NCBI GenBank assembly: GCA_021521415.1
Contig: JAIQDT010014651.1
Coordinates: forward strand, 1 to 64,000
Direction of reading: 5' to 3'
DNA length: 64,000 nt
From: Bidens hawaiensis
Lineage: Eukaryota; Streptophyta; Magnoliopsida; Asterales; Asteraceae
Shown: positions 46,393 to 58,594 of the stretch, one piece after another
Layout of the letters: every line of letters begins with the position of its first letter
How positions within the stretch are numbered: position 1 is the first letter of the stretch
Translations under genes and position numbers: made by a program
The notes under the pieces: model-generated
What the model was told of the DNA's origin: nothing
What the model saw: the letters and a program-made list of their open reading frames with translations, nothing else
Database searches by the model: none

Positions 46393-46945
46393 GTGGTGAA
46401 CGGTACGTTCCTAGTTAATAAGCACCATGCTTTGGTACTATTTGATTCGGGATCCGATAGGAGCTTTATTTCCTTTGATTTTGAATACATACTTGATGTG
46501 CCCCGTAGTAAATTATCTAAGCCCTTCACGGTAGAGATAGCCAACGGTAGTTCAATCACCATTGGCTCCGTCATTCGAAATTGCACGATTACTCTTAATG
46601 GACAAAAGTTCTCTATCGACCTTATCATTATGTAAATGGGTAGCTTTGACGTTATCATTGGTATGGATTGGCTCTCTTACCACCATGCCAAAATTTTATG
46701 TTTCGAGAAACTCATTCGAATCCCTATCGATGGGGGCGTGATTCTAAATGTTCCCAGAGAAAGACCCTTATAAAAGCTAAACCTTACGTCGTGCCTCGTT
46801 GCCCAACGTTACCTACGCAAGAAGTATGTCGCTTTCTTAGCCCACGTCAACACAATATCTGATGAAGAAAAGAAACTTTTCGACATTCCGATTGTCTGCG
46901 ACTTCCCCGAAGTCTTTCCCAATGACATTTCCGGACTCCCTCCCA
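46393..46945 (+). pseudogene. E6 protease and linker, broken
   Basis: VLFDSGSDRSFISF holds the catalytic aspartate in a D-S-G context. A TAA at 46633-46635 interrupts it; then MGSFDVIIGMDWLSYHH continues in frame. The linker [17 protein letters not shown] follows after a shift near 46750-46860. Confidence 0.85.
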
Positions 46946-48302
46946 TTCGTCAAGTGGAGTTCCGTATTGATCTCGTACCCGGAGCAAACCCCGTAGCCAA
47001 AGCACCTTATGAGATGCAAGAACTCTTTAACCAAATCCAAGAATTCACAGACAAGGGTTTCATTCTCCCGAGTTCATCTCTAAGGGGCGTACCCGTCTTG
47101 TTTATTAAGAAGAAAGACGGTACTCTTCGTATGTGTATCGATTATCGTGAGCTCAACAAGCTTACTATCAAGAACCGTTATCTTCTTCCGCATAGCGATG
47201 ATCTCTTCGATCAACTCCAAGAGGCCGCATGTTTCTCTAATATTAATCTACGTTCGGGTTATTACCAACTCCGTGTCCACAAATATAACATACCCAAAAC
47301 CGCCTTCCGTACTCGTTATGGCTACTTTGAGTTCTGAGTTATTACTTTTGGGTTGACTAATTCTCCTGCCGTTTTCATGGACCTTTTGAATCGTGTTTAG
47401 AAACCTTACCTCGACAAGTTCGTGATTGTTTTCATTATATCTTGATATACTCTAAATCCGAGACCGAGCACAAGAACCATTTGCGCTCCATTCTCGACTT
47501 GTTACGAAATGAACAACTTTACGCCAAGATCTCCAAATGTGAATTTTGGCTAAAGAAAGTTCAATTCTTGGGCCACATTGTTAACAACAAGGGTATTCAC
47601 GTTGATCCTGCTAAAATCGAGGCCGTTAAAAGCTGGGTGGCCCCTTCCTCTCCAATGGAGGTTCGTTCATTTCTTGGTTTAGCGGGGTATTACCATCGTT
47701 TTATCCGCAACTTTTCAAAGATTGCTTCACCCCTCACCGCACTAACCCATAAAAGGAAATTTTACAAATGGGGTTCCGATCTAGAGGAAGAGTTTCAAAC
47801 TCTTAAATACATGCTTTGCAATGCTCCAATCCTTGCTCTTACCGAGGGCAATGACGATGTTTTTTTGTCTTTTGTGACTCTTCTATTAAAGGTCTTGGTT
47901 GTGTTTTATGCAACGAGACGAGGTCATTGCTTACGCTTCGCGTTAACTCAAGGTGCCGAGAAAAATTACACGACACACGACCTCGAACTTGGTGCGGTCG
48001 TGTTCGCCTTGAAAATTTGGAGACACTACTTTTACAGCACGAAATGTGTAGTCTTCACCGACCATAAAAGTTTACAACACATTTTGGATCAAAAGAACCT
48101 CAATATGAGACAAAGACGATGGGCCGAATTGTTAAGCGATTACGATTGCGAAATTCGCTACCACCCCAGGAAAGCGAATGTTGTGGCCGATGCTCTTAGT
48201 CGTAAGAGTCATCTTAAATCCGTCTTGCTCCATTGTGTCACCATCCAATCTGACCTCCAATACCGCATCTTTTATGCACAACGTCTCCATCACCGAGGGT
48301 AG
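46946..48302 (+). pseudogene. E6 RT and RNase H, broken, RT catalytic pair deleted
   Basis: RT runs from [10 protein letters not shown] through [16 protein letters not shown] and LRSGYYQL to a TGA at 47335. It continues [17 protein letters not shown], a TAG near 47398, [12 protein letters not shown], then YLDILYS-like text. Near 47436 a few bases are missing so that the two aspartates of the F-I-D-D motif are lost. From 47442 it reads through [14 protein letters not shown] to RNase H ([24 protein letters not shown]), but the YCDAS part is shifted out of frame (47870-47950). Ends with a stop near 48300. Confidence 0.88.
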
Positions 48303-49655
48303 CGTGGCGCCGAACTCCAACTTGAAACCAAACGTAATGGCTTCCTCTATTATTTGGACCGTTTATGGGTTCCCGATCGTGACGGTCTTTGCATGTTCAT
48401 CCTCGATGAAGCTCATAAGTCATGATACTCTATTCATCCCGGTGCGGATAAAATGTATGCCGATCTTCGTTCCATATTTTGGTGGTCGGGAATGAAGAAA
48501 TATATCACGGTATATGTATCTAAATGCCCCCTTTCTCTAAGGTTAAATCCGAGCATCAAATGTAGTTTGGTTTGATCGAGCAACCTCCGATCCCTGTTTG
48601 GAAACGGGAAGGTATAGCCATGGATTCCGTTACTAAACTCCACACTACTCAAAGCCGCAATGATAGTATTTGGGTGATTGTTGATCGTTTGACTAAGTCG
48701 CCTCACTTCATATCATTCCGTGAAAAGTCCTTCGTAAGCAAATTAGACCTACTCTATGTCAAGAACATTATTTTTTGCCATTGAATGCCGTTAACCATTA
48801 TCTCCGATCGTGATGGTCCGTTTACCTCTCATTTTTGGAAATCGTTGCAAACCGCCTTGGTAACCGTATTGATATAAGCATCGCTTATCATCCGCAAACT
48901 GATGGTCAATCCGAGAGAACAATCCAAACTCTCGAAGAAATGTTCCGCTCTTGCATACTAGACTTTGGTGGAAATTGGAATACTCACTTGCCACTTGTAG
49001 AGTTTTACTATAATAATAGTTTTCACACTAGTATTAGAATGGCACCTTTTGAAGCTCTCTACAGCCGAAAATTTCATTCCCCGATTTTTTGGAACGAGGT
49101 TGGTGAATCGCAAATCACCGGTCCCAAGCTTGTTCAATAAACTTCTGATCGAATCGCTCTTATTCGTCAAAATCTTCTTGCCGCTCGTAGTCGTCAAAAG
49201 AGCTACGCCGATAAGCGCCGTAAACCTCTCGAGTTCAATGTTGGTGATCGTGTTATCCTTAAAGTATCTCCATGGAAAGGGGTAGTTTGTTTTGGTAAGA
49301 GGAGTAATCTATCTTCTCGTTTTGTTGGCCCGTTCGAGATCGTTGAAAGGGTTGGTAGAGTTGCTTATTGTCTCGATCTACCCGATGAGTTTTCCAATGT
49401 TCATCCAACCTTCCATGTTTCCAATCTCAAGAAGTTCTTACCCAAGGGAAATTTCCACATACCCCTCGACGAAGTACGAGTTGATAAATATTTGAGAAAC
49501 CTGTTGAAATCGTGGATCATATCGACAAAGAAACCAAGCGTAGCCGTATTCCGCTTGTCAAAGTCCGTTGGCAATCTAGACGTGGTCCCGAGTTCACTTG
49601 GGAGCGTAAAGACCAAATGATGACCAAGTACCCGCACCTCTTCGTCACAGCTTAA
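48303..49655 (+). pseudogene. E6 integrase and chromodomain-like tail, broken
   Basis: Zinc region remnants lie at 48415-48535 in mixed frames. 48572-48784 has MDSVTKLHTTQS (first D; F changed to S) and [26 protein letters not shown] follows at about 48800-48838 in another frame. 48835-49140 has [15 protein letters not shown], with the catalytic E, stopping at 49138. Then [26 protein letters not shown] and a tail [19 protein letters not shown] ending with TAA at 49653-49655. At least five breaks. Confidence 0.86.
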
Positions 49656-49677
49656 ATTCTAATTTCGGGACGAAGTT

Positions 49678-49695
49678 TTCTAAAGTAGTGAATGC
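49678..49695 (+). promoter_or_regulatory. E6 polypurine tract, degenerate
   Basis: TAAAGTAGTGAATGC precedes the LTR start and follows TTTCGGGACGAAGTT. It has decayed relative to the tracts of E1 and E4. Confidence 0.6.
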
Positions 49696-49852
49696 TGTAA
49701 CATTTCGTTTTTTTCGTATTGTAATCGTGACCCGACCCGATCCATACCCGGGTTCGTATTCGGAAAATTTTTAATAAAATCTCGTTTTTTTTAGTTTTAA
49801 TCTTTATTTATGTATATTATTTATTCTTTATATATATATATATATATATATA

Positions 49853-50061
49853 AGGGTTAAAATAAAAAGACATAGTTTTGTAGAAAGAGTAGAAATAACA
49901 TAAAATTTAGAGTTAGGAAACTATGTAGCATAAATCCTAGATCTTAGGAAGCTATTTGGTAGTTTAAAAACTACCAATCTCAACCGCTAGATCCTAGATC
50001 GAAGGGCTTAGATTTATTCTTACTCTTCCTAGGAAACTATTTTTTTTTATTATAACCCACC

Positions 50062-50064
<3 letters not shown>
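49853..50064. mobile_element. TA-nested MITE (type a)
   Basis: Bounded by TA tracts (49829-49852 and 50065-50097). Imperfect inverted ends: GGGTTAAAATAAAAA against GGGTTATAATAAAAA, then AGTTT and AAGAGTA...AATAA on both sides. Absent from the 5' LTR of the same element. Confidence 0.65.
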
Positions 50065-50097
<33 letters not shown>

Positions 50098-50100
<3 letters not shown>

Positions 50101-50761
50101 GTGGGATCTAGAGAGAACTCCTCTTAAAGAGAGAACTAGAGAACCAGTAAAGAATTATTTTTAACTATTTTAAAAAAAAATTATTTTGTGATTTTTTTTC
50201 TTTCCTCCTTCTAATAAAATGATATTGATACTAAAAAAAAACTTGTCGGTGTAGTACTGTAGTGCATATGCGCACTAATGCCTATTATATATATGCAATA
50301 GTGTTTTATTGCATATAATACGACACAATTGCATTATCCAATACACACTATTGAATATATGCAAATACGACACTAATAATTGTAGGCAAAAGCATATATG
50401 TAATACAACACTAATGCACATATGCACTATATCGATTTTTTTTAATTTTTGTATATAATATAACACTATTGCAAATAAACAATACAAAAAACTATATATA
50501 TGCTATTCAACACTATTTCAAATATCAAAATGCACACTATTGCACATATGCATTATAAAAAGAGTCGGTGTATTGCATATATGCATTACTCGTTGATTTT
50601 TTTTTATTTTTTTTATTTTTATACTTTTTGTGGTGAAGAATAACAACATATAAAAAGGATGAAAGAAAAAAATTTTAAAATATTTTTTTTAATTAAATTA
50701 AAATACTTCATTATTAGTTCTCTAGTTCTCCTCATAAAATGGAGTTCTCTCATGATCCTCT

Positions 50762-50765
<4 letters not shown>
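50098..50765 (+). mobile_element. TA-nested MITE (type b), copy 1
   Basis: 668 bp between TA tracts (50065-50097 and 50766-50792). Ends read inward as GGGGTGGGATCTAGAG and AGGGAGAGGATCATGAG, both followed by AGAACT and then GAGAACTAGAGAAC, giving imperfect TIRs of about 60 bp. The interior is a cluster of ATGCATATATGCAAT-like palindromic words. Absent from the 5' LTR. A second copy is at 55010-55684 in reverse. Confidence 0.75.
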
Positions 50766-50796
<31 letters not shown>

Positions 50797-52889
50797 GCAA
50801 AAAGACCCTAAACTATCTTATTAACCACTTTTGCACCCAACACCATAGAATAGAAACTAGATTGCAAATAATATCCAAAATTTATTTCCCTCCTCTCTCT
50901 CCCTCTCACCGACGGCCATAGCCCCCATCCCCCATTTCTTGAGCCGTAATTTATGGGCTAAATCGCGTAATTGATTCTGTCAAATCTTTTGCCAACCCAA
51001 ATCGCGTCCACCAACATTTTTAATTGTAGAATGTATTACAAATTGACAACGAATTTCATAAATATAGAACTGTGGCTCTTTTGACCTTGTAACACTATAA
51101 ATATCCAACCTCGTTTCAATTAAACTTTCACACACATCCCTCATAGCATCATGAAACAAAGCCCTTACTCAATTTTTACATTAAAAGCCGTCAAATACCC
51201 GTTTAAGATCAAAACAGAGCCGCGGTTTCTTGTTCTTCGTTGCCCGTCAATTCGTCACCATAACAGGTAATTAAATCATGCTTCATGATCGCCTTTAATC
51301 AATTAAGAATAACCCCAACTCAATTTAATCAATCTAGGAACGAATTGGACATTTTAAATTCTAGGGTTCATGGATGAAACTGGGTTTTGTGGTTAACTAC
51401 TTATGTTTAAGCAAACTGATACTTCTAACAAATCAACACACCAACCCAATGGCTGGTGCGTGTACTGTTAACACTTTGGAACCGGTCCAAGCGTGGGTTC
51501 GAGCCCCCCTGGACCCGATTTTTGTTATTTATTTTTGTTAAATCCTTTTAATCACTTTTATTTTTATGTTTATATATATACAACAACGAATAAACATTGT
51601 TTTGATGAACCGAACACTGAAACAACTCTTTTATTCTCGTAATTAAGTGTGTGTGTGTGTCTATATATATATATATGACTATTTACTTTACACACATATA
51701 TAAATAAAATATATATGTACATTCTTTTTACGAGTCTCGTTAACAAACCGAATTAGATTATTAGATATTCAAATATTTCCTTTAACTTTCCGCTAATATG
51801 TAATGTTATTTATTCTACTACTCAAACTTAAATTCAAATCAATAATTATGGTAATTAACTAATAATAATAATAATAACGTTTATAATCACACAACCATAT
51901 GAATATAAGACTAATTACATATTAATAACCTTATCGAAACCCAAGATCCGTCATTTTATTTTGTCATTTATATTTAACTCACTCTATCAATAACAACTAA
52001 AAATAATTGTCGGCAAACCTCGAGGAGCTTCAACGTTTTCATACTAGCTTTTTTTTTTATTATTTTGTCCTCGCTTATCCTACTCTATAAGGTAAGTAAA
52101 TACGCATCCCCTGTTTTACCGTTTTACATTTTTGGGGGCGTTATGCGTTCAAAATAAACTTATTGTTTTTACTACAATTCCGTTATATGCATAATTGTAA
52201 TTGCTCGATTAGTTGTTACGTGCAAATATGACTATGTATTTATTTTATGTTGGTCGGTACCTCATCCTCATCCTCATCCTCATTAGTATTATCATACGCC
52301 GTCGAAGTAAACCGTTATCAATGCAATTCGGTTGAAAAGACAACTTTTATTTATTGTTTACTAGTTGTAGTAATTTATGATTATTGCATGGAATTGTCAT
52401 TTTAGTATTATATGTATTTCAAAAACTTTGGTTTACTTGCTCAACGTTATGTTGACAAAAATATATATTTTCACGCATGACACAGGTAGCTTTATTGGAT
52501 AAATCAAGTATTGGAGTTTAGATGATACCTTAGGTTGCTTTGATGAATGAAGAACACATTTATTTTAAGTTATTTATTATTTGAATATTTATTTGTAACG
52601 GTATTTTTGAGACAATATTTGTGTTTTTGAAGTTTGATATATAGAATGAATAATTTAGATATTGAAAAGTGTATTTCACTTAGTGTCTTATGAGCTATGA
52701 TACAATATTGTCGCGCCCCGACATATTCAGCCGTAGGTTGGGGTATGACAGTTCTTTTGTTAGTGTCGCAAGTAGGGATTAATGACTTTGGGGTTAAGCC
52801 AGCAATTACGAAGCTTGCTGAGGTTGTGTTTAGATCAATACAATTGCTTAATTTTCTTTTCCTTTGTTTATTTTTATTTATTTTAGTAT

Positions 52890-53575
52890 CTTAGATTGAA
52901 GCGGCTCTGCATTCTCTCCAAAATATGGTTGATCTTCCACTTCTTAATAATCCCTGGATAGTGACAGAGTTGATAACGATATACTCGAATGGTTAGCTTT
53001 AATATTTGGATTTCTGGTAAATATTGTTCTTGTTCAAGCTAGTTTTTATAACTTTGTTTTACTTTAAATAATTTTGTTTTTGTCATATGGTTATGTTCAC
53101 AAATGAAGAAAAGAAATGTTGCAAATCAACGAGAACATTTAACGTAGATACAAGGTCCAAGAGTTTAAAAGATTGTAATGAGGCAAAGCTTCCACCAGCA
53201 TATTAAATATTAAAACATATCACAAGTTATTTAATTTGATTGCACTTATTAGTTATCATTTCGCATATTTTGTAGTTGGATACCTACAAGATACAAACCT
53301 TGATGGAAAAAGTGTTCATGAACTATAATGCATGGTGTGATTATTTGCACTGCCCATCAAACCTCAAGTAAGCTATTCTCAATATTTGTAACTTGTAGCT
53401 TTTTTTATAATATTTTATAGTATACTTTATTGTTTTTTTATCACATAGGTTTGGACCTGATGCTGATAGGCAGCAGTTAGAGCTTCTATACATCAGGCTC
53501 TATCTACTTATTTGGGGTGAAGCTTCAAATATCCGTTTCATGCCCGAATGCAACTATATTTTCCACAATGTATGT
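52890..53575 (+). pseudogene. Callose synthase (glucan synthase-like) fragment, degenerate
   Basis: Plant callose synthases make beta-1,3-glucan at the plasma membrane. Pieces of the N-terminal FKS1-type domain are recognisable: ILEWLALIFGF (about 52983-53015), NVANQREHL (53117-53143), VFMNYNAWCDYLHCPSNLK (53310-53368), and FGPDADRQQLELLYIRLYLL followed by IWGEASNIRFMPEC (53449-53571). The last two are separated by an intron-like gap ending in an AG before 53450. One residue is missing after MPEC compared with the family. Stops occur between pieces; nothing follows 53575. A relict of a single region of the gene, by memory of the family. Confidence 0.85.
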
Positions 53576-53579
53576 TTAT

Positions 53580-55009
53580 TTATAAAAAAAATAAAGTTTT
53601 GCACTTTCTATTATTATACTTGTAAAGCTTGTATCATAATCCATTTAGAATAAATAACAAGTTAACAAACTAAACAAACAAATTAAATTTGATTTCAAAT
53701 CAAAACTACATAGTTATCATACGCACCTTTTAAGGTAACGTAACATTAGTCACCTTCTACAAATTTTGTTTAGTTACTGGATTATTCTTGAAAAATCTTT
53801 AAAATACATTCCAGTCTTGAAGTTGAAAGTAAGATGATTTTACCTCAAAACTCAACTGTACACATATCCTATGGTTACTAAGCCAAAATGAGAATTTGGG
53901 AATTTGAAGTTTTATTTGTTACTATTATTATCAGGGGAAAAAAAGTAAAAATACTAAAATGTTTCCTACGTTGTCCTCGCTCCAAAAAAAAAAAACTCAC
54001 CTAGAATCGAACCGAAACCGGAAGAATCGACGAAAATGAAACAAAGAAACAAAAAGCCAAAACCAGACCACATCAATCGAAAACGAAAAAATCAATCAAA
54101 ACGAAACTAAAAGATTTCAAACCGAACTAAAACAAAACTGAAAAAATGAACAAAAACGAGTCTGGAATCAACCAGAAAGAAACCAAAACCCATCACGTCA
54201 CGAGTGAAAACTCGTGTTAGCTTGAAACCTGAACCGATCCCGTTCCAATCTGAAACCCGTTTCGTGCCGAAACATGTGTTGTGCGAAAACCCGTTCCGAT
54301 CTGAAACATGTCAGATTTCCTTAGGACACTAACCCACATCAACCAATTTCTTTGAACTTGTCGACCCATTTTGACCTTAAAATAAAATGATGGAATTTTA
54401 AATGACTCATTTTGACCCATTTAGTTAAAACATTTTACCAAACCAACTCATTTAACTTTTAAAACAACTCAAATTGACTCATTTGAAAGGGTTTGGTCAA
54501 GATTCTCACCCCTGTCACTAACACATCAATCTATTGCTTCATGTATAAAAAACATAAGTGATGAATTCGATACGTCTTTTGCATTAGAAATCCAGTATAA
54601 ATCCCATTATAAATTTTTGTACACCCCACTTAGCGCATACATCATGTAAGATCAATCATTATTACGGAATTAAAAACATATTCAATGCTTCATCATCGTA
54701 ATGTCTCTCCCGCTATTTAAGTCTGTCATTGTCGTATCGTTTTCTTAATTTCCCATCAGATTCCTTCTTGTCAGTTTATAACGCCCAAAATAAAAATAAA
54801 AAAAATGGTTTCTGCAAGCTAAGTAGCACTTAGTTTATAACACCATTGATCCAATATATATATACACATCCACCATTGTGCATGTGCACAATCAACAAAC
54901 GTAACCCATTACACACCACACTAAACACTACAAACTAATACGAGGCGTTACCTTACTCGAACCCGCAGTAATGCGTGAGCACTTTTGTTAGTATATGTGT
55001 ATATATATA
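53580..55009. other. Noncoding DNA after the callose synthase fragment
   Basis: No gene recognised. 54000-54200 is low-complexity (AACCGAAACC and AAAACGAAAC words), similar in type to 18430-18650. A TA tract ends at 55009. Confidence 0.55.
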
Positions 55010-55681
55010 GGGAGAGGATCATGAGAGAACTTCATTTTATGGAGAAAACTAGAGAACTAATAATGAAGTATTTTTAATTTAATTAAAAAAAATATTTTTA
55101 AAATTTTTTTTCTTTCATCCTTCTTATATGTTGTTATTTTTCACCACAAAAAAAAATTAAAACAAAAAATAATAAAAAAAATTAAAAAAAATTAACAAGT
55201 AATGCATATATGTAATACATCGACTTTTTTTATAATGCATATGAGCAATATGTGCATTTTAATATTTGAAATAGTGTTGAATAGCATATATATAGTTGTT
55301 TGTATTGTTTATTTGCAATAGTGTTATATTATATACAAAAATTAAAAAAAATTGATATAGTGCATATGTGCATTAGTGTTGTATTACATATATGCGATAA
55401 TGTGTTTTGCATATAATTATTAGTGTCGTATTTGCATTTATTCAATAGTTTGTATTGGATAATGCAATTGTGTTGTATTATATGCAATAAAACACTATTG
55501 TATATATACAATAGGCATTAGTGCACATATGCACTACAGTACTACACCGACAAGTTTATTTTTTTTTAGTATCAATATCATCTTATTAGAATGAGGAAAG
55601 AAAAAAAAAATCATAAATTTTTTTTTTTAAAATAGTTAAAAATAATTTTTTACTAGTTCTCTAGTTCTCTCTAGATCTCAC

Positions 55682-55684
<3 letters not shown>
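55010..55684 (-). mobile_element. TA-nested MITE (type b), copy 2, reverse
   Basis: Reverse-complement copy of 50098-50765 with the same ends (GGGAGAGGATCATGAGAG on the left, ATCTCACCCC on the right). Flanked by TA tracts (54999-55009 and 55685-55712). The core palindromic words are the same. Many single-base differences from copy 1. Confidence 0.8.
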
Positions 55685-55712
<28 letters not shown>

Positions 55713-55716
<4 letters not shown>

Positions 55717-56506
55717 TGCAGCAAAAAAAAACATATAACTAACTCTATACAAATAGTGTCCCAATTACCTGTTGAAGAGCGAGTGAAGCTAAAGCGTCGC
55801 TCCTTCTTCAATATCCTCCCAAATAGTTTGGTCTTTTAAAAGATTATTGACCACTCACATAACAAACCAATATATGTGAATAAATGACTTGTCGGGTCTG
55901 CTATAGAATATATAAAAACATAAGTGGACGAATCATCATTAACAAACCAAAAGATTATTTTGGAACTCACGTAACAAACCAACACTAAATTGCGTTATAA
56001 TTTTGAATATTATCACTCATATTTCTCTTTTTGAGGCTGGAACCACCTCCAAATCCACAGCTTTCTGTCCGCTTAAAATATTTAATTTCATTCTTGAACA
56101 AATAAACATGAGAAAAAAATCAGATACATCGATTAGTTAATAAACATACTACACTACACTGTTTGACATAGATCTATTAGTTTTAGGAAATCACCACTTT
56201 CCAAGTACATCTTCCAAAATGATGTAAATAAATTTCGTGGAAAGCTTCCAAACCCTTAACGTCTGAATAAACCGCAAGCATAATGGTTAGATAATCATAA
56301 ACTATAGACCTAAGAAGAAAAATAGGTTAACCGCTTCGAGTGACTTACGAATTAGACCGTCCAAAAGTAAATCGAAGGTAGAAACCTGTGATCTAATGCT
56401 ATACTGACCAAAAATGGTTAAAACCCCATGTAACCTAGCTTCTTCGTTCCAAACATCTCCATGTAACCCATGATTTGATGCTACACTTTTGGCCCTAAAA
56501 ATACCC
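55713..56506 (-). other. Noncoding DNA with a possible coding remnant at 56302-56506
   Basis: On the minus strand 56302-56506 stays open and includes STFDLLLDGLIRKS, which looks a little like a pentatricopeptide repeat but is too short to assign. The open frame continues into the TIR of the adjacent MULE, so its apparent N-terminus is not original. The rest shows nothing. Confidence 0.3.
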
Positions 56507-56515
56507 TTTATAAAA

Positions 56516-56733
56516 GGAAAATTTGTTTTTAAATACTCCCAACTATGCTCTATTGACAAATAACAGACCCAACTTTGCACTTGGCTGGTGGCGGTCCCAA
56601 CTAAATATGTATTTGTTTTCAACGGTCCGCGACTAACGGATGGTTAACTCCGTTAATATGATGCTTATGTGGCATGTCTAGTTGTCCAAATTTGCTTATG
56701 TGGCAGCTTATGTGGCAAAATATCATTTTTTAT

Positions 56734-56768
<35 letters not shown>

Positions 56769-57437
56769 GTAAAGCACAGTTACCACCACCATTGTATTCT
56801 CAAACCTGCAACTTATTTATCAAAATCATCTTCCCCAAAATCAAGCACACAAGAATTGCCCCTAAAACGAGCCTTCTGCTTCCGATCAACCCTAAACACG
56901 CCGGTAATCAAGTTTTTCAGATCCAAATCCATATTTGATGTTCGATTCATCTCATAAACTAATTCTATCGGCGATTGTCTCTCGAACTTGAAATTGAAAC
57001 CACGGGAAGAACGGTGACACAATGGTGATGAGTTGAATGGAAATTGAATATAAATTTGGTTAGCCATAGATACATGACGCACATCTTTTGTTGAGCTATA
57101 TGTGGATTCAATGGGATGGCTAAGTAAAAGTTAGCATTAGGGTTTGAAAGGTTCTAACCATCACCACTGGGTCGTATAGAGATTAGGGCTTGTCGGAGAA
57201 GGTGGTGGAGTCTCACCGGAGAAGGAAGTGATGGCGGCGGCGGTATTTGATAGAGAAGAAAGGGGTGATGGGAGGGAGTTGTGATGCAAGAGATGGTGAG
57301 TTGTGGTGGAGGTGGGTGGTGGCCAACAATGATGGTGACTGTGGTGGAGGTGGGTAGCGGCCGGCAACGATGGTAGGCTGAGGTGGGTGACTGTCGGAAG
57401 TGTTGTTGCTGCAAGAGAGAAAACATCATCATTATTA

Positions 57438-57477
<40 letters not shown>

Positions 57478-57685
57478 GCCTTGTTGCCATGTAAGCCGCC
57501 ATATAAGCAAATTTTGACAACTAGACATGGCACATAAGCATCATATTAATGGAGTTAGCCATCCGTTAGTCGCGGACCCTTGAAAACAAATACATATTTA
57601 GTTGGGACCGCCACCAGCCAAGTGCAAAATTGGACATGTTATTTGCCAATAGAGCATAATTGGGAGTATTTATAACCAATTTTCC
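56516..57685. mobile_element. MULE-type element with TIRs of about 200 bp and captured-looking interior
   Basis: Ends GGAAAATTTG and CCAATTTTCC with inverted repeats running to about 56720 and from about 57475, including CTTGGCTGGTGGCGG against its complement. Perfect 9-bp duplications TTTATAAAA at 56507-56515 and 57686-57694. This combination is diagnostic of Mutator-like elements. The interior has a CT microsatellite (56738-56766), an ATT microsatellite (57431-57477) and unique sequence with a minus-strand open frame at 56813-57082 that I cannot identify. No transposase. Could be a Pack-MULE. Confidence 0.88.
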
Positions 57686-57694
57686 TTTATAAAA

Positions 57695-58189
57695 TGTAAA
57701 TACCTGCAAACATTTCTACACCATTAACCCCACTATTTCTTATTTAGTTCAAGAGTTACACACACAACAAATGCATAGCTTTTAAACCTTAATTGCAAAT
57801 ATCTCAACCTAAAATCAATATACAAAGTACCAAAAAGAAATAGCAATTTCAAGAACGAAATTACCAAATCAAATCCAGCAGAGTACACAGCTTTCGAAAA
57901 ATCCAAGACCTAAAATCAACATACAACATAGACTAAGACGTAACATCAACAAAAACATAAGCATATCCTATGCATCAAACCCAAACAAACTCACACAAAG
58001 TACCATGTAGTCAATGAAGATTTGATTTGCAAATTGAAGAATCTGAAGATGAAAGCGGCGGAGGCGAAATGTTAGGGTTTTCTTCAGAGAAGCGGGAATT
58101 CAAAATTGAGGTCATATTCGTGTGGAATTCAAAATGGAGGTCGGAACCGTGTGTTTGTTGATAAATGTGTAAAGACGTAATCCTGATCA
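57695..58189. other. Unassigned DNA
   Basis: No gene, no repeat structure recognised. GGAATTCAAAAT is repeated near 58096 and 58122. Confidence 0.5.
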
Positions 58190-58581
58190 TGAAAAACATC
58201 ATATACGTAAAATCGTAATGATTAGGATCGAAAGAATATATTTACTATACGATATCATATAGAGGAAATATATCATAAAGTGATTAACAACACAAACACT
58301 CTCAATGCTCAGTATATTGATATAACTTTGAAAGCACAAACTGAATTACAATTGTTCCAACTGATATGAATCTAACTAGAGAAATCATATATATAGGTGA
58401 ATAGAGACAATGTATAAGATCAGGATCCGTATAAGCTTATACATCCATATAAGTTTATACGCCATCTTACTTATACGTTTCACTTTACAAAGTTTCACCT
58501 AATGACAATTTAGCCATTTACAAAATACAAAACGACATATTAAGCCCACTAGACCTAGCACTAGACAAAAATGCTCTAACA
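58190..58581 (-). repeat. E7 3' LTR (end approximate)
   Basis: Minus strand begins TGTTAGAGCATTTTTG right after the polypurine tract. It has a TATA-like CTATATATATGATT near 58385-58398 and palindromic CGTATAAGCTTATAC words upstream of it (58428-58500). No second LTR is in the window, so the low boundary near 58190 is a guess. Confidence 0.7.
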
Positions 58582-58594
58582 AACTCCCCCTTGG
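58582..58594 (-). promoter_or_regulatory. E7 polypurine tract
   Basis: Minus strand CCAAGGGGGAGTT, directly before the LTR start. Confidence 0.85.

Larger units (their letters stand above)
41891..52750 (+). mobile_element. E6: complete but decayed gypsy chromovirus
   Basis: Flanked by perfect GTTCT duplications (41886-41890 and 52751-52755). 5' LTR 41891-44056, internal region, 3' LTR 49696-52750. Internal order is gag, protease, RT, RNase H, integrase, chromodomain-like tail. There are more than ten stops or frameshifts. The LTRs differ by many substitutions and by two MITEs present only in the 3' LTR, so this is an old insertion. Confidence 0.95.
49696..52750 (+). repeat. E6 3' LTR (3,055 bp) with two inserted MITEs
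   Basis: TGTAACATTTCG to GGGTATGACA. It matches the 5' LTR on both sides of a segment at about 49830-50792 that the 5' LTR lacks. The tRNA-like hairpin recurs at 51449-51519. Confidence 0.92.

Noticed and set aside
57154..57528. Two long minus-strand open frames, one with a run of asparagine or isoleucine
   Set aside because: Driven by the ATT microsatellite and low-complexity CCA-rich DNA inside the MULE.
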